DNA from: an uncultured Clostridia bacterium
Lineage (GTDB): Bacteria; Bacillota; Clostridia; Oscillospirales; Ruminococcaceae
Direction of reading: 5' to 3'
Length of the DNA: 64,000 bases
Assembly: GCA_947089135.1 (NCBI GenBank)
Contig: CAMUJF010000004.1
Location: forward strand, 1-64,000
Under the pieces are notes generated by a model. It saw nothing but the letters and a program-made list of their open reading frames with translations, was not told where the DNA came from and did not search any database. Made by a program: the position numbers and the translations under genes. This document shows, piece after piece, positions 16,383 through 24,632 of the stretch (within the stretch, counting starts at the first letter, position 1; the number at the start of each line of letters is the position of its first letter).

Positions 16383-18692
16383 CTATCCCTCGTCCTTGAT
16401 AACAAAAGTAACTTCTATTATCGTACCCTTTGGAACGATATTTCCCTCGGCGTAATTCTGACTGTACGCCACCGCTCCCGTATGGTTTGCCGCGCCGTCC
16501 CCGACTTTGAAGTTAAGGTCGGCGTTTGTCAGAATGGCGTTTACGTCGGACAGTCCGTAGCCGATAATGTTGGGTACAGTAGTGTATTCCGTTTCATAAT
16601 TTTCCTCGGTATAGAGCACCACCCTGCCGTTTCTCGGTATGGAGCTTGCTCTTGCGGGCACCTGAGCCACAACGTTTTCTCCGCTGCCGACTACCGTTAC
16701 CGACAGGCTGAGCGCTTCAAGGGTCTCCTTGGCGATGTTCACCGCTTCGCCCTCGACGGAGGGAAGGGTTACGCCCAAAGCTTCAAGCTCCTCCTCGGTG
16801 TATTCGGGATAGTAACCCAGATAGGGGAGAGCCTCTTTAAGAACGTTTACCACAGCCGGTACCGCAACAATGCTTCCGTAGTACATCAGCGAACCATTAG
16901 CGTCTTTTGCGGTAGGCTCGTCGATCATAACAAGCATGATTATCTCGGGGTCGTCCGCAGGGGCGAATGCGCAGTACGAGGAAACGTACAGATCGTCGTT
17001 TCCGGTTTCGCGGCTCTTGTCGATCTTCTGGGACGTACCGGATTTTCCTCCGATAGCATAGCCCTTGATGTAGGCGTTTGAACCGCCCTTTGTGTTTACA
17101 ACGCTTTCCAGCACCTGCCGCATTTCGGCGGAGGTCTCCTCTGAAATGACCTGCCTTTTTATGGACGGCTCGGTGGTCTTTATAACGTTTCCGTTGTGAT
17201 CCACTATCTTGCTCACAACATAGGGGGTAACGAGATATCCTCCGTTTACTACTGCGGCGTATGCGGTTATCATCTGCAGCGGAGTCACCTTGTTGGTCTG
17301 TCCGAAGGAACATGAGGCAAGCTCAACGGGACCCTTTTCGCTGGTGTTGACGTAAATGCTGTTTGCCTCGCCCGGCAGGTCTATGCCCGTAGGCTCGGTA
17401 AAGCCGTAGGCTTTGAAGTAATCGAAAAATTTGTCCTTGCCCAAAAGCTGTCCTATCTGGATAAAAGCGGGGTTGCAGGAGTTTGTCATAGCCTTGGTAA
17501 AATCCTGCGTACCGTGCGAATAGCTTGACCAGCAGTGAATGTCGGTATCCGCAACGGTTATTACCTGTCCGCAGGTAAATTGGGAATTGAGGTTTATAGC
17601 TTTTTCCTCCAGAGCCGCCGAACCCGTTACTACCTTGAATACAGAACCGGGGTAGTACAGCTCGGTGATAGCCTTGTTTTTCCACTGCTGCTCGCGGAGA
17701 GTAGCGTAAAGCTCGTTGTACTCGTCCTCTTCGACAACGCCAGAAAGCTTTGCCGTGTCGGCGGGATTGTAAAGGGAATTCCTGTCGTTCAAGTCGAAGC
17801 CGGGAGTACTCGCCATTGCCTTGATCGCTCCCGTTTTTGCCTCCATGATTATGGCGCAGGCACGGTTCTGAACGTCGTGAGCCTCTACCTGCTGTTCAAG
17901 GTATTTTTCCGCGTAGTACTGCAATGTCATATCAAGCGTAAGGTAGAGAGAATTGCCGTCCTGCGCGTCATATATCTTGTCGTTCTTGTAGGGCATTTCG
18001 TTCTGGAAAGCGTCCACCGCCGAGATTACTTTTCCGTCCACACCTTTCAGGTAGTCGTTGTATTTGGACTCAACGCCGTAAATGCCGTCTCCGTCGTAGT
18101 TCGTAAAGCCTATTACCGCTGCGGCAAGCTCTCCCTGAGGATAGTACCGTTTTGTGTCAAGCTCATGGAAAATAAGGTTTCCCAGTTTTTCCTCGCTTGC
18201 ACGGGCGAATATCCTGTCGTGCACAGGCTTTTCCACGGATTTGGCTATAAGGGACCAGTGGGTGTCGGTTTTTTCTGTAAGCTTTTTTACAACGTAATCG
18301 TATGTGACGTCTCCGCCCAGCTCCTCGCTGAGTATGGTCGCCGCCGCGTCTATCATGCGTTCAGATTCAAGTTTTTCGGGGACGTTGCCGTCCTCCTCCG
18401 CCTTTTTTTCCTTTTTCTTCTGATCGCTTAGTACGATAGGGTCAACGCATATGGAGTACACCGTAGCCGACTGGGCAAGTATCTTTCCGTTGGAATCGTA
18501 GATGCTGCCGCGGTTTGCCTTTACCGTCTTGCTTTTAAACTGGTTGTCGTTAGCAAGAGTCTGATATTTCAGATTATCGGTTATAGATGTCTCGAACAAG
18601 CTTACCAGTATCCAGCCGGTAAATGCCAAAAAAAGAGGCAGTACGACCAGATTAAGCTTAAATCTCATTTTATTTGTAGGCTGATAAGACAA
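16383..18692 (-). CDS. ftsI: Class B penicillin-binding protein with PASTA repeats
   Basis: This septal transpeptidase (FtsI/PBP2x/SpoVD type) cross-links peptidoglycan. In 769 residues it has one membrane helix (about 13-33) and a pedestal domain beginning VKANRGSIYD. The transpeptidase has S350-V-F-K353, S405-C-N407 and K550-S-G552. Two PASTA-like domains follow about residue 640 (LPSVEGEAVNIAKETLEAL; TVPNIIGYGLSDVNAIL). All three catalytic motifs are intact. It is the only class B PBP in the cluster, so it is probably FtsW's partner. Confidence 0.95.
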   Translation of the reverse strand: MSYQPTNKMRFKLNLVVLPLFLAFTGWILVSLFETSITDNLKYQTLANDNQFKSKTVKANRGSIYDSNGKILAQSATVYSICVDPIVLSDQKKKEKKAEEDGNVPEKLESERMIDAAATILSEELGGDVTYDYVVKKLTEKTDTHWSLIAKSVEKPVHDRIFARASEEKLGNLIFHELDTKRYYPQGELAAAVIGFTNYDGDGIYGVESKYNDYLKGVDGKVISAVDAFQNEMPYKNDKIYDAQDGNSLYLTLDMTLQYYAEKYLEQQVEAHDVQNRACAIIMEAKTGAIKAMASTPGFDLNDRNSLYNPADTAKLSGVVEEDEYNELYATLREQQWKNKAITELYYPGSVFKVVTGSAALEEKAINLNSQFTCGQVITVADTDIHCWSSYSHGTQDFTKAMTNSCNPAFIQIGQLLGKDKFFDYFKAYGFTEPTGIDLPGEANSIYVNTSEKGPVELASCSFGQTNKVTPLQMITAYAAVVNGGYLVTPYVVSKIVDHNGNVIKTTEPSIKRQVISEETSAEMRQVLESVVNTKGGSNAYIKGYAIGGKSGTSQKIDKSRETGNDDLYVSSYCAFAPADDPEIIMLVMIDEPTAKDANGSLMYYGSIVAVPAVVNVLKEALPYLGYYPEYTEEELEALGVTLPSVEGEAVNIAKETLEALSLSVTVVGSGENVVAQVPARASSIPRNGRVVLYTEENYETEYTTVPNIIGYGLSDVNAILTNADLNFKVGDGAANHTGAVAYSQNYAEGNIVPKGTIIEVTFVIKDEG

Positions 18693-18757
18693 AACGTCCG
18701 CTCCTTTCGGAAAAATTTCCCCGATAATCCTATATTATCATTTATCATGTTCAAAAT

Positions 18758-18788
18758 AGGGCGCGCCGCCTCAGAACGGTGCCGCCCT
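18758..18788 (-). terminator. Possible attenuator between ftsL and ftsI
   Basis: AGGGCG pairs with CGCCCT around a GC-rich loop, followed on the minus strand by ATTTTG. It lies in the 112-nt gap. It may partly terminate ftsL transcripts; the U-run is weak. Confidence 0.35.
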
Positions 18789-18804
18789 AAAACATACTAT
18801 TTCG

Positions 18805-19266
18805 TCAACCGCGGATATATTCCACAAAATCTCCGAAAGCGTTCTTTATTTTGAGGAATATATTATCCTCGCCTTCGGGGATATCCGCAACGCTGCCGTT
18901 TGAAATGCTCACATATTCTATCTGGGACTTGTCCAGCTTCTGCATTCCGAGAATATTTTCCACATAGCTCTCCACGGACTTCAGCGCGGTCTTTTCCTCT
19001 ATTTCTGACTGCATTCTCACGTTTTCGCTGGCAAGCATTTCAACGACCTTAGTCTGATTGGTTATCTCGGCGTGAATAGAAGCGTTTTCCACTTTTCCGT
19101 AAATGACCGCGCCGAGAATAAGCCCCGCCGCCGCCGTAAAGGCGATCATCTTCGGAGCAGACCCAACGTTCTCCGCTTTCTGCCTGCGGACGCGTATTTT
19201 GGGCGTCTTTTCTGGAGCTACGTCCTCATATTTGGTGAGGTCGTAGGCAAGATTATTTTTATTCAT
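18805..19266 (-). CDS. ftsL: FtsL-like division protein
   Basis: This 153-residue bitopic protein has a basic cytoplasmic segment, a helix MIAFTAAAGLILGAVIY, then a short coiled coil (VVEMLASENVRMQSEIEEK) and an ESYVENILGMQKLDKSQIEYV region. This is the FtsL/DivIC architecture, a scaffold that joins FtsQ and activates FtsWI. Assignment rests on topology and the invariant place between rsmH and ftsI. The sequence itself is weakly conserved in the family. Confidence 0.85.
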   Translation of the reverse strand: MNKNNLAYDLTKYEDVAPEKTPKIRVRRQKAENVGSAPKMIAFTAAAGLILGAVIYGKVENASIHAEITNQTKVVEMLASENVRMQSEIEEKTALKSVESYVENILGMQKLDKSQIEYVSISNGSVADIPEGEDNIFLKIKNAFGDFVEYIRG

Positions 19267-19347
19267 TTTTATTCCTTTCTTTTGTCCGTTTTTACTTTAC
19301 ACATCTTTTTCTTTTTCTTATCCGGTGCAAAAAACGTTTCGGGAAAT

Positions 19348-20274
19348 TTAAAGCTTTTCTATAACTCTGAGCTTTGCGCTTCTGCTTCTCGGATTTTTTT
19401 CCAGTTCATCAGGAGATGCTTCCACGGGCTTTCGGTTAACGAGCTTTCCTCTCGGAGTCTTTCCGCAAACGCACTGCGGAAAATCCGGCGGACATACGCA
19501 GCCCTTGCAGAATGACGCGAATCTTTGCTTGACTATCCTGTCCTCAATAGAATGAAAGGTTATAACGCACAGCCGCCCCCCGGTTTTCAAAAGCTCAAAG
19601 GCTTCGTCAAGACCTCTGTCAAGGTGCTCGAACTCGCAGTTTACCGCGATCCTCAGCGCCTGAAAGGTCTTTCGGCATGGGTTTTTGTCTCTTTTAAATT
19701 TTGCGGGAACCGCTGTTCCGACAATATCGGCAAGCTCGCCCGTAGTTTTAATGGGCTTTTCAGTTCGCCGCCTTACTATTTCTCCCGCTATGCGGCGGCT
19801 GAACTTTTCCTCGCCGTACTCAAACAATATCCTTGCAAGCTCGCTCTCGGCAAGGGTATTCACCAAATCGGCTGCTGTCTGTCCCTCTTGGGACATTCTC
19901 ATATCCAGCGTGGCGTTTCCGTGATAGGAGAAGCCTCTTTCCTCGGTGTCAAGCTGATGTGAGGACACTCCAAGGTCGAGAAGTATGCCGTCGGCGGTCT
20001 CAATGCCGTTTTCACGGGCGATGTCTCTTATGTCGGAATAATTTCCTCTCGCCACTCCGAAGCCGTAGGGAGCAAGCCTTTCCGAAGCAGCCTGAACCGC
20101 GTCTGGGTCTCTGTCGATGCCGAGAAGAGTCCCCCTCGATAACTTTTTGGCTATCTCAAGGGAATGCCCCGCTCCGCCGCAGGTACCGTCGATGTATACG
20201 CCCTCCGGCTTTATGTCAAGACCTTTCAGCACTTCGTCAAGAAGCACCGGCAGGTGATAAAAATTACTGTTCAT
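19348..20274 (-). CDS. rsmH: 16S rRNA m4C1402 methyltransferase RsmH
   Basis: RsmH (MraW) N4-methylates C1402 in the ribosomal P site using SAM. The 308-residue protein has HLPVLLDEVLKGLDIKPEGV, the SAM-binding DGTCGGAGHS, LGIDRDPDA, and LDLGVSSHQLDTEERGFSY. It also has the insertion domain and the C-terminal VITFHSIEDRIVKQRF. It follows mraZ after 23 nt as the second gene of the dcw operon. Confidence 0.97.
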   Translation of the reverse strand: MNSNFYHLPVLLDEVLKGLDIKPEGVYIDGTCGGAGHSLEIAKKLSRGTLLGIDRDPDAVQAASERLAPYGFGVARGNYSDIRDIARENGIETADGILLDLGVSSHQLDTEERGFSYHGNATLDMRMSQEGQTAADLVNTLAESELARILFEYGEEKFSRRIAGEIVRRRTEKPIKTTGELADIVGTAVPAKFKRDKNPCRKTFQALRIAVNCEFEHLDRGLDEAFELLKTGGRLCVITFHSIEDRIVKQRFASFCKGCVCPPDFPQCVCGKTPRGKLVNRKPVEASPDELEKNPRSRSAKLRVIEKL

Positions 20275-20297
20275 AAATATCCTTTATTTTTCAGTTA

Positions 20298-20726
20298 TCA
20301 GAACGATATATCGGACAAAGCGTCCGAAAGCATTTCGCTTGTTATCTCGGAGCTGAACTCCTTGAAGCGTGCGCTGTCCCATATCTCGGCGCGATCTATA
20401 ACGCCGAGAACAGTTATATCATGGTCGAGACCCGCGTAATCCCTGAGATTCTGGGGGATAAGGATACGTCCCTGCTTGTCCGGTTCGACAGTGCAGGCGT
20501 TTATGATTATCATTTTGGCGGCTTTGGCTTTTGCGCCTGTAAGGGTACGGAGCTTTTCTGTAAATATGTCCCAGTCCTCTGCGGAATATACATACAGACA
20601 GCCGTCCAGACCGATAGTTACGATAAAGCTGACGCCGAGGCGCTCACGGAGCTTTGTGGGGAACGCCATTCTTCCTTTAGCGTCCATAGTATGCTCGTAA
20701 GTACCCATTAAGGAATTGCCCGCCAT
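20298..20726 (-). CDS. mraZ: Transcriptional regulator MraZ
   Basis: MraZ is an AbrB-like DNA-binding protein that binds repeats upstream of its own operon. The 142-residue protein has two SpoVT/AbrB-like halves: GTYEHTMDAKGRMAFPTKLRERLG and a second copy around EPDKQGRILIPQNLRDYAG. AGGGCGGTGA lies 5-6 nt before ATG 20726, so the slightly extended N-terminus (MAGNSL) is kept. It leads the dcw operon and is preceded by a cluster of GTGRRAA-type repeats. Confidence 0.95.
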   Translation of the reverse strand: MAGNSLMGTYEHTMDAKGRMAFPTKLRERLGVSFIVTIGLDGCLYVYSAEDWDIFTEKLRTLTGAKAKAAKMIIINACTVEPDKQGRILIPQNLRDYAGLDHDITVLGVIDRAEIWDSARFKEFSSEITSEMLSDALSDISF

Positions 20727-20766
20727 GCTTTATCACCGCCCTTTGATCTTAGTCATAGATTGAAAT

Positions 20767-20872
20767 AATGGGAATTTCCCACTTTCATTCGGGGGAAGTT
20801 TTCCACCGTGTGTGGAAAGTTGGGTGGAAAATTCACCACTTTTCACCTCAAACCAGTGACTTTTCACCACTG
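20767..20872 (-). promoter_or_regulatory. MraZ-box-like repeat cluster in dcw leader
   Basis: On the minus strand five or six GTG(G/A)AAA-type units occur in about 105 nt: GTGGTGAAAAGT, GAGGTGAAAAGTGGTGAA, GGTGGAAAACTT and AGTGGGAAATT, with GGTGGAAAATTCACC as an inverted pair. MraZ is known to bind short direct repeats before its own gene. Here they lie between the predicted start (about 20873) and mraZ, so binding would act as a roadblock. Confidence 0.6.
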
Positions 20873-20879
20873 TAATGAT

Positions 20880-20908
20880 ATTATACACCAACTGTAACCA
20901 AATTGCAA
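20880..20908 (-). promoter_or_regulatory. Promoter of the dcw operon
   Basis: On the minus strand TTGCAA (20903-20908) and TATAAT (20880-20885) have a 17-bp spacer ending in TTGGTG. It is the best promoter upstream of mraZ. Confidence 0.7.
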
Positions 20909-21087
20909 TAACTGAAAAAATTTGTCCCGAAAATTAACAATGAAATTTCAGGTAAGATTTTATGCAATTTGACCACAGCAACATTACCTAAGGAGTTTTT
21001 TTATACAAAATAAACTTTAAGTATATTGGGACTGTCAAGGTGCACAAAAAAGCTTGTGGAATTTGTACGCTAAATTTTATAAGCTTA

Positions 21088-21116
21088 TTGCAAATGCTGA
21101 AACAGTGTTGTATAAT
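21088..21116 (+). promoter_or_regulatory. Promoter of the HD-domain gene
   Basis: TTGCAA (21088-21093), 17 bp, TATAAT (21111-21116). Transcription would start near 21122, downstream of the earliest in-frame TTG (21054), which decides the gene's start in favour of ATG 21168. Confidence 0.65.
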
Positions 21117-21167
21117 GAATATAACGAATGTCCCGAAAAGGACAAAAAAGGAGTTGATCGGCAAAAA

Positions 21168-21713
21168 ATGCTTAACGCTATCGGTTCAAAGGTGGATCTG
21201 AGCGACGGAGAAGCCTCCGACTACCACTACCTTGTGGCAGACCTGCTTGAAAGCAAGACCGTTCGGCAGATGATGGAATATACCCACCATGGTGACACCA
21301 CCTGTTTTCAGCACTGTCTGAACGTTTCATACTATAATTATAAGGTATGCAGATTTTTCTCTCTTAACGAGCGCGCAGGCGCAAGAGCGGGACTGCTTCA
21401 CGACCTGTTTCTGTACGACTGGCATACTTACAGGCGGAGCAAGGGTGAACGCCTTCACGGCTTTACTCACGCGAAAACCGCTCTGAAAAATGTAAGGGAA
21501 AATTTCTACGTTTCCGATCTGGAAAGCGATATGATTGAAAAGCATATGTTTCCTCTCAATATCACCGCTCTTCCCAAGTACCGCGAAACTCTTGTAATAG
21601 TTCTTGTGGACAAATACTGCGGTCTGCTGGAAACTGTGATCCCCCGGCTTAAAAAGCTGTCGTCACCGTTCATGAAGCTTATGGCAAAACGCAGCAGGAC
21701 TGCCGCAAAATAA
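21168..21713 (+). CDS. HD-domain phosphohydrolase-like protein
   Basis: This 181-residue protein carries an HD metal-binding domain: HHGDTTCFQHC supplies the first His, ARAGLLHDLFLYDWH the His-Asp pair, and later HAKTAL and EKHMFPL complete the pattern. HD proteins hydrolyse phosphoesters, often nucleotides. ATG 21168 is chosen because a strong promoter lies inside the longer frame; SD AAGGAG sits a rather long 14 nt away, so a little doubt remains. It is monocistronic with its own terminator. The substrate is unknown. Confidence 0.82.
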   Translation: MLNAIGSKVDLSDGEASDYHYLVADLLESKTVRQMMEYTHHGDTTCFQHCLNVSYYNYKVCRFFSLNERAGARAGLLHDLFLYDWHTYRRSKGERLHGFTHAKTALKNVRENFYVSDLESDMIEKHMFPLNITALPKYRETLVIVLVDKYCGLLETVIPRLKKLSSPFMKLMAKRSRTAAK

Positions 21714-21718
21714 AAACT

Positions 21719-21755
21719 AAACGGATACCGCACTGAGGCGGTATCCGTTTTAATT
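21719..21755 (+). terminator. Terminator of the HD gene
   Basis: ACGGATACCGC pairs with GCGGTATCCGT and TTTTAATTT follows. It lies directly after the stop and before the convergent sigma gene. Confidence 0.8.
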
Positions 21756-21790
21756 TGCAAATATGTGACCCTCAGGAGGTCGTCAGAAAA

Positions 21791-23461
21791 TTACTGGCCG
21801 AGGAACATTACCGTGCAGAGACCCTTGCGCTGTTCCTCTGTGGGGAGCTTAAGCACGCCCTTGTCAAGCAGGTACTCCATAATATGCGTGCGCAGAGTGC
21901 AGGCGGAGTTCTGCGCGTAGTAGCGGATAAGCTCGTGCATATGCTCCGGCTGGTTAAGACAGTCCGCCTCGGCAGCCTTTTCCGCGTATTCCTTTGAAAG
22001 GGCGGTTATCTCGCCGCTTGCTTTTGGGAAAAGCCCGAACCACTTGTCCATGCTCTCGGACAGGATAATGTTTACTTTGTAGCCGTCGTCCGTCTTGACC
22101 AGATAACCGCGGTCAAGGAGACGCTTGTAGGCGTACACGTTCGCATCGTTTTCCGCAAGCTCGCCTTTCATAAAGTAGTACAGTTTTTCGTAGTCCTCAT
22201 TGCGGTTTTCGCGCCAGCCCTCGCGGCTGCCCCAGTAAACGTCAAGCCGCCAGCTTCTCCATGAGGCTGGACTGTCCCATGAAAACGAAAACGATTTATC
22301 TTCGGAATTACGCCACATATCGCCGCAAGCCCAGTAAATATTATCTTTTTCGCTGTTTTTTATCGGCACGTCCAGAACGGCGTTTGCGACAAAATCGCCG
22401 CCGTCCTTGCGCTTTACGGAGTACTTTTTGTCGTTGATCTCCGCCGTGGCAAGCTTATTCGCAAGGGGCGGTATCATACTCCATTTAAGCAGATTTATGT
22501 CGTTGTCGGGAATTTTGAGGAAATCGGGTATTTCTTTGATATTTTCAAGGTACGGAATAAAAAATTTTTCCGCAAAAAGCTCGGTGTATTTTTTGTCGAT
22601 TTTCCTATAAATATCATTCGCCTCGTCGCTGGGTATTATAATATTGATATTGGTGCGGTACTTGCCGTTTTCAAGCTTATCCATATAGCCGTACTCCTCA
22701 AGAACAGCCACCTCGTCCTCAACAAATATCGGGTTTATGCCAAGCTCCTCCGCAATTTCGTTAATTGTGCGGGGTTTGTGGTACGCCGCGTAAGCGATGT
22801 TCTGCGTAATGGTTTTTGCGAGAAAATCCGCGGTATCGCCCTTTGAGCCGGGGTGACCGCTGTGTCCCATACTTGAAAAGCGTATCGGCTGCAAGCCGAG
22901 GTTTCCTATTGTTCTGATCTTGTCCATATTCATAAATAACTCCTTTCGCGTGCATGACAAATGCCATTTTACCGTACCGTCGGGAAGTCCCATATCCGCG
23001 GCAATGGTCTTTACCTTTTCACGGCGGTAATAGTGCCGAACAACGATCTCCCGCTGAATTTTTGAAAGATAGGCAATTTCGCGGCGGATTATCCCATACT
23101 GCTCCGATTGCTGGAATTCCTCCGCAAAATCTCTTTCGTCGGAGATATGCTCCATGCCGTTCGTACCGTCTGCGAAGTTTGCGCAGTTTGTGCAGTTTGT
23201 ACAGTTGAAGCCAAATTCCTCAAAGCTTCTGGACTTGCTTTTCCTGCCGACATATCTTGCCCAGACGTTTTGGGCGATCTTATAGATATAGCCGTTTACG
23301 TTGACGATATTTTCACGCTTTACAAGAACCTCGTATACCTCGGCGATAATTCCTGCGGACAGCTCCTCCGCTTCGTCGGGGTTTCCTGTCTTGTTCAGCG
23401 CAAAGCCGTACAGCTTCTGAACGTACTCTCCGATAATTTTATCGGCGTCGCATTTGTTCAT
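21791..23461 (-). CDS. Sigma-70 family factor with long C-terminal extension
   Basis: Residues 1-190 form an ECF-type sigma factor. Region 2 is VQKLYGFALNKTGNPDEAEELS through YIYKIAQNVWARYVGRK. Region 4 has LSKIQREIVVRHYYRREKV and MGLPDGTVKWHLSCTRKEL. The remaining 370 or so residues are unusual. They begin with a winged-helix-like part (KPRTINEIAEELGINPIFVEDEVAVLEE, cut here as INEIAEELGI) and continue without a recognised domain. ATG 23461 follows GGGAGTG by 8 nt. No anti-sigma gene is adjacent, so the extension may itself regulate activity. Confidence 0.8.
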   Translation of the reverse strand: MNKCDADKIIGEYVQKLYGFALNKTGNPDEAEELSAGIIAEVYEVLVKRENIVNVNGYIYKIAQNVWARYVGRKSKSRSFEEFGFNCTNCTNCANFADGTNGMEHISDERDFAEEFQQSEQYGIIRREIAYLSKIQREIVVRHYYRREKVKTIAADMGLPDGTVKWHLSCTRKELFMNMDKIRTIGNLGLQPIRFSSMGHSGHPGSKGDTADFLAKTITQNIAYAAYHKPRTINEIAEELGINPIFVEDEVAVLEEYGYMDKLENGKYRTNINIIIPSDEANDIYRKIDKKYTELFAEKFFIPYLENIKEIPDFLKIPDNDINLLKWSMIPPLANKLATAEINDKKYSVKRKDGGDFVANAVLDVPIKNSEKDNIYWACGDMWRNSEDKSFSFSWDSPASWRSWRLDVYWGSREGWRENRNEDYEKLYYFMKGELAENDANVYAYKRLLDRGYLVKTDDGYKVNIILSESMDKWFGLFPKASGEITALSKEYAEKAAEADCLNQPEHMHELIRYYAQNSACTLRTHIMEYLLDKGVLKLPTEEQRKGLCTVMFLGQ

Positions 23462-23478
23462 TGTGTTCACTCCCAATT

Positions 23479-23488
23479 AGAACGTTCT
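23479..23488. promoter_or_regulatory. Palindrome upstream of the sigma gene
   Basis: AGAACGTTCT is a perfect 10-bp palindrome 18 nt before the start codon, and a related GTTCGGAAC lies 12 nt further up. It may be an operator; no protein can be named. Confidence 0.3.
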
Positions 23489-23633
23489 GTATATATAGTG
23501 TTCGGAACTGCAAAAAGGTTGGAGATTTTTCAAAAAAATTTGAAATTTATATATAGTAACATAACCGTAATACCGCGTTAATTAAATTGTGATACTATAT
23601 TTAATGCATATTTTTTACGAAAGGAAGATCATT

Positions 23634-24137
23634 ATGGCGGACGAAAAGAAAAAAGGAATAATTTCCGAATTTAAGGAATTTATAGCGCGGGGAAACGTTA
23701 TCGACATGGCTGTCGGTATTATTATGGGCGGCGCGTTCACACCTATCGTAAATTCTCTGGTAAACGATATTGTTATGCCCGGAATAGGTCTTATTGTAGG
23801 GAAAATGAACTTTTCAGACCTGAAAATAGTGCTCCAACAGGGCGTTGCCGCCGACGAAGCCGCAGGCATTGAAGAAATTGCCGAGGTCGCGATATCTTAC
23901 GGAAACTTCATTCAGGTAATACTCAACTTTATTATTGTGGCGTTCTGCGTGTTTATGCTTATCAAGGGCATCAACAAGCTTAAGCGCAAGGAAGAACCGG
24001 CTCCCGAACCGGAGCCGCAGGAGCCTGTGCCGACTGCCGAGGAGCTGCTTTTGGCAGAGATACGAGATCTCTTAAAGGAAAATAACGGGATAGTATCGCC
24101 TGACGGAATTGACGCTGATGCGTCAGAAAATACCTGA
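23634..24137 (+). CDS. mscL: Large-conductance mechanosensitive channel MscL
   Basis: MscL opens under membrane tension to release solutes on osmotic downshock. The 167-residue protein has the N-terminal IISEFKEFIARGNVIDMAVG amphipathic start, the pore helix GIIMGGAFTPIVNSLVNDIVMP, a second helix FIIVAFCVFMLIKGINKL, and the C-terminal EELLLAEIRDLLK helix. ATG 23634 follows GAAAGGAAG; an upstream in-frame start is not supported. The Pro/Glu linker before the last helix is longer than in the shortest homologues. Confidence 0.96.
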   Translation: MADEKKKGIISEFKEFIARGNVIDMAVGIIMGGAFTPIVNSLVNDIVMPGIGLIVGKMNFSDLKIVLQQGVAADEAAGIEEIAEVAISYGNFIQVILNFIIVAFCVFMLIKGINKLKRKEEPAPEPEPQEPVPTAEELLLAEIRDLLKENNGIVSPDGIDADASENT

Positions 24138-24171
24138 CCCGCCGGAATATATTTTGGAACGAGTTCTGTTT

Positions 24172-24210
24172 TAAAGCGTGTTCACATAAAGCTGATGTGG
24201 ACGCGCTTTA
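24172..24210 (+). terminator. Hairpin after mscL
   Basis: TAAAGCGTGTTCACAT pairs with ATGTGGACGCGCTTTA over 16 bp with two U-G pairs in plus RNA. The following tract is only ATTATA, so it may be a weak terminator or an mRNA end structure. Confidence 0.5.
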
Positions 24211-24469
24211 ATTATAGCTTAAATATAAAATTTTGTAAACTGCTGCTTATTAATATCTGCTGACAACGTGTTACAGACCGAAAAGCGGGAAACTCGCAGC
24301 AGCGCTTTTTAAAGCCTGTCGCCAACTGAAAAGAAATAGTATTACAAAACGGTTAAAATTTTAAAGGACGTAAGTTAAAATAAACCAATTTTTTCATGCG
24401 GATTGTGCATAATGCACTAAAGATGTAAAATATTTCCCTAAAAAATGTGATAAAAAACATTGAAAAAAG

Positions 24470-24499
24470 CTTTTATTTTGTCCGCGGTTATGGTATAAT
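24470..24499 (+). promoter_or_regulatory. Extended -10 promoter of the second murA
   Basis: TGGTATAAT (-10 TATAAT at 24494-24499) gives a TGn extension; no good -35 is visible. It leaves a leader of about 130 nt. Confidence 0.5.
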
Positions 24500-24532
24500 A
24501 TTAATGCTGTAAAAATAGGTTTGCTTTGTACA

Positions 24533-24614
24533 GCGCATACCTCCGCGCAATATCACGGTCAAGGTATGCGCAAATTGTTTGCGGATATCCGTATTACTGC
24601 GGTATTAAAACCGC
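24533..24614 (+). promoter_or_regulatory. Structured 5' leader of the second murA
   Basis: Two hairpins lie between the promoter and the SD. GCGCATACCT (24533-24542) pairs perfectly with AGGTATGCGC (24562-24571). GCGGT pairs with ACCGC at 24599-24614, only 3 nt before the SD GGGAGAG. The second could mask the ribosome site. No known riboswitch was recognised. Confidence 0.4.
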
Positions 24615-24632
24615 TTTGGGAGAGAATATTAT

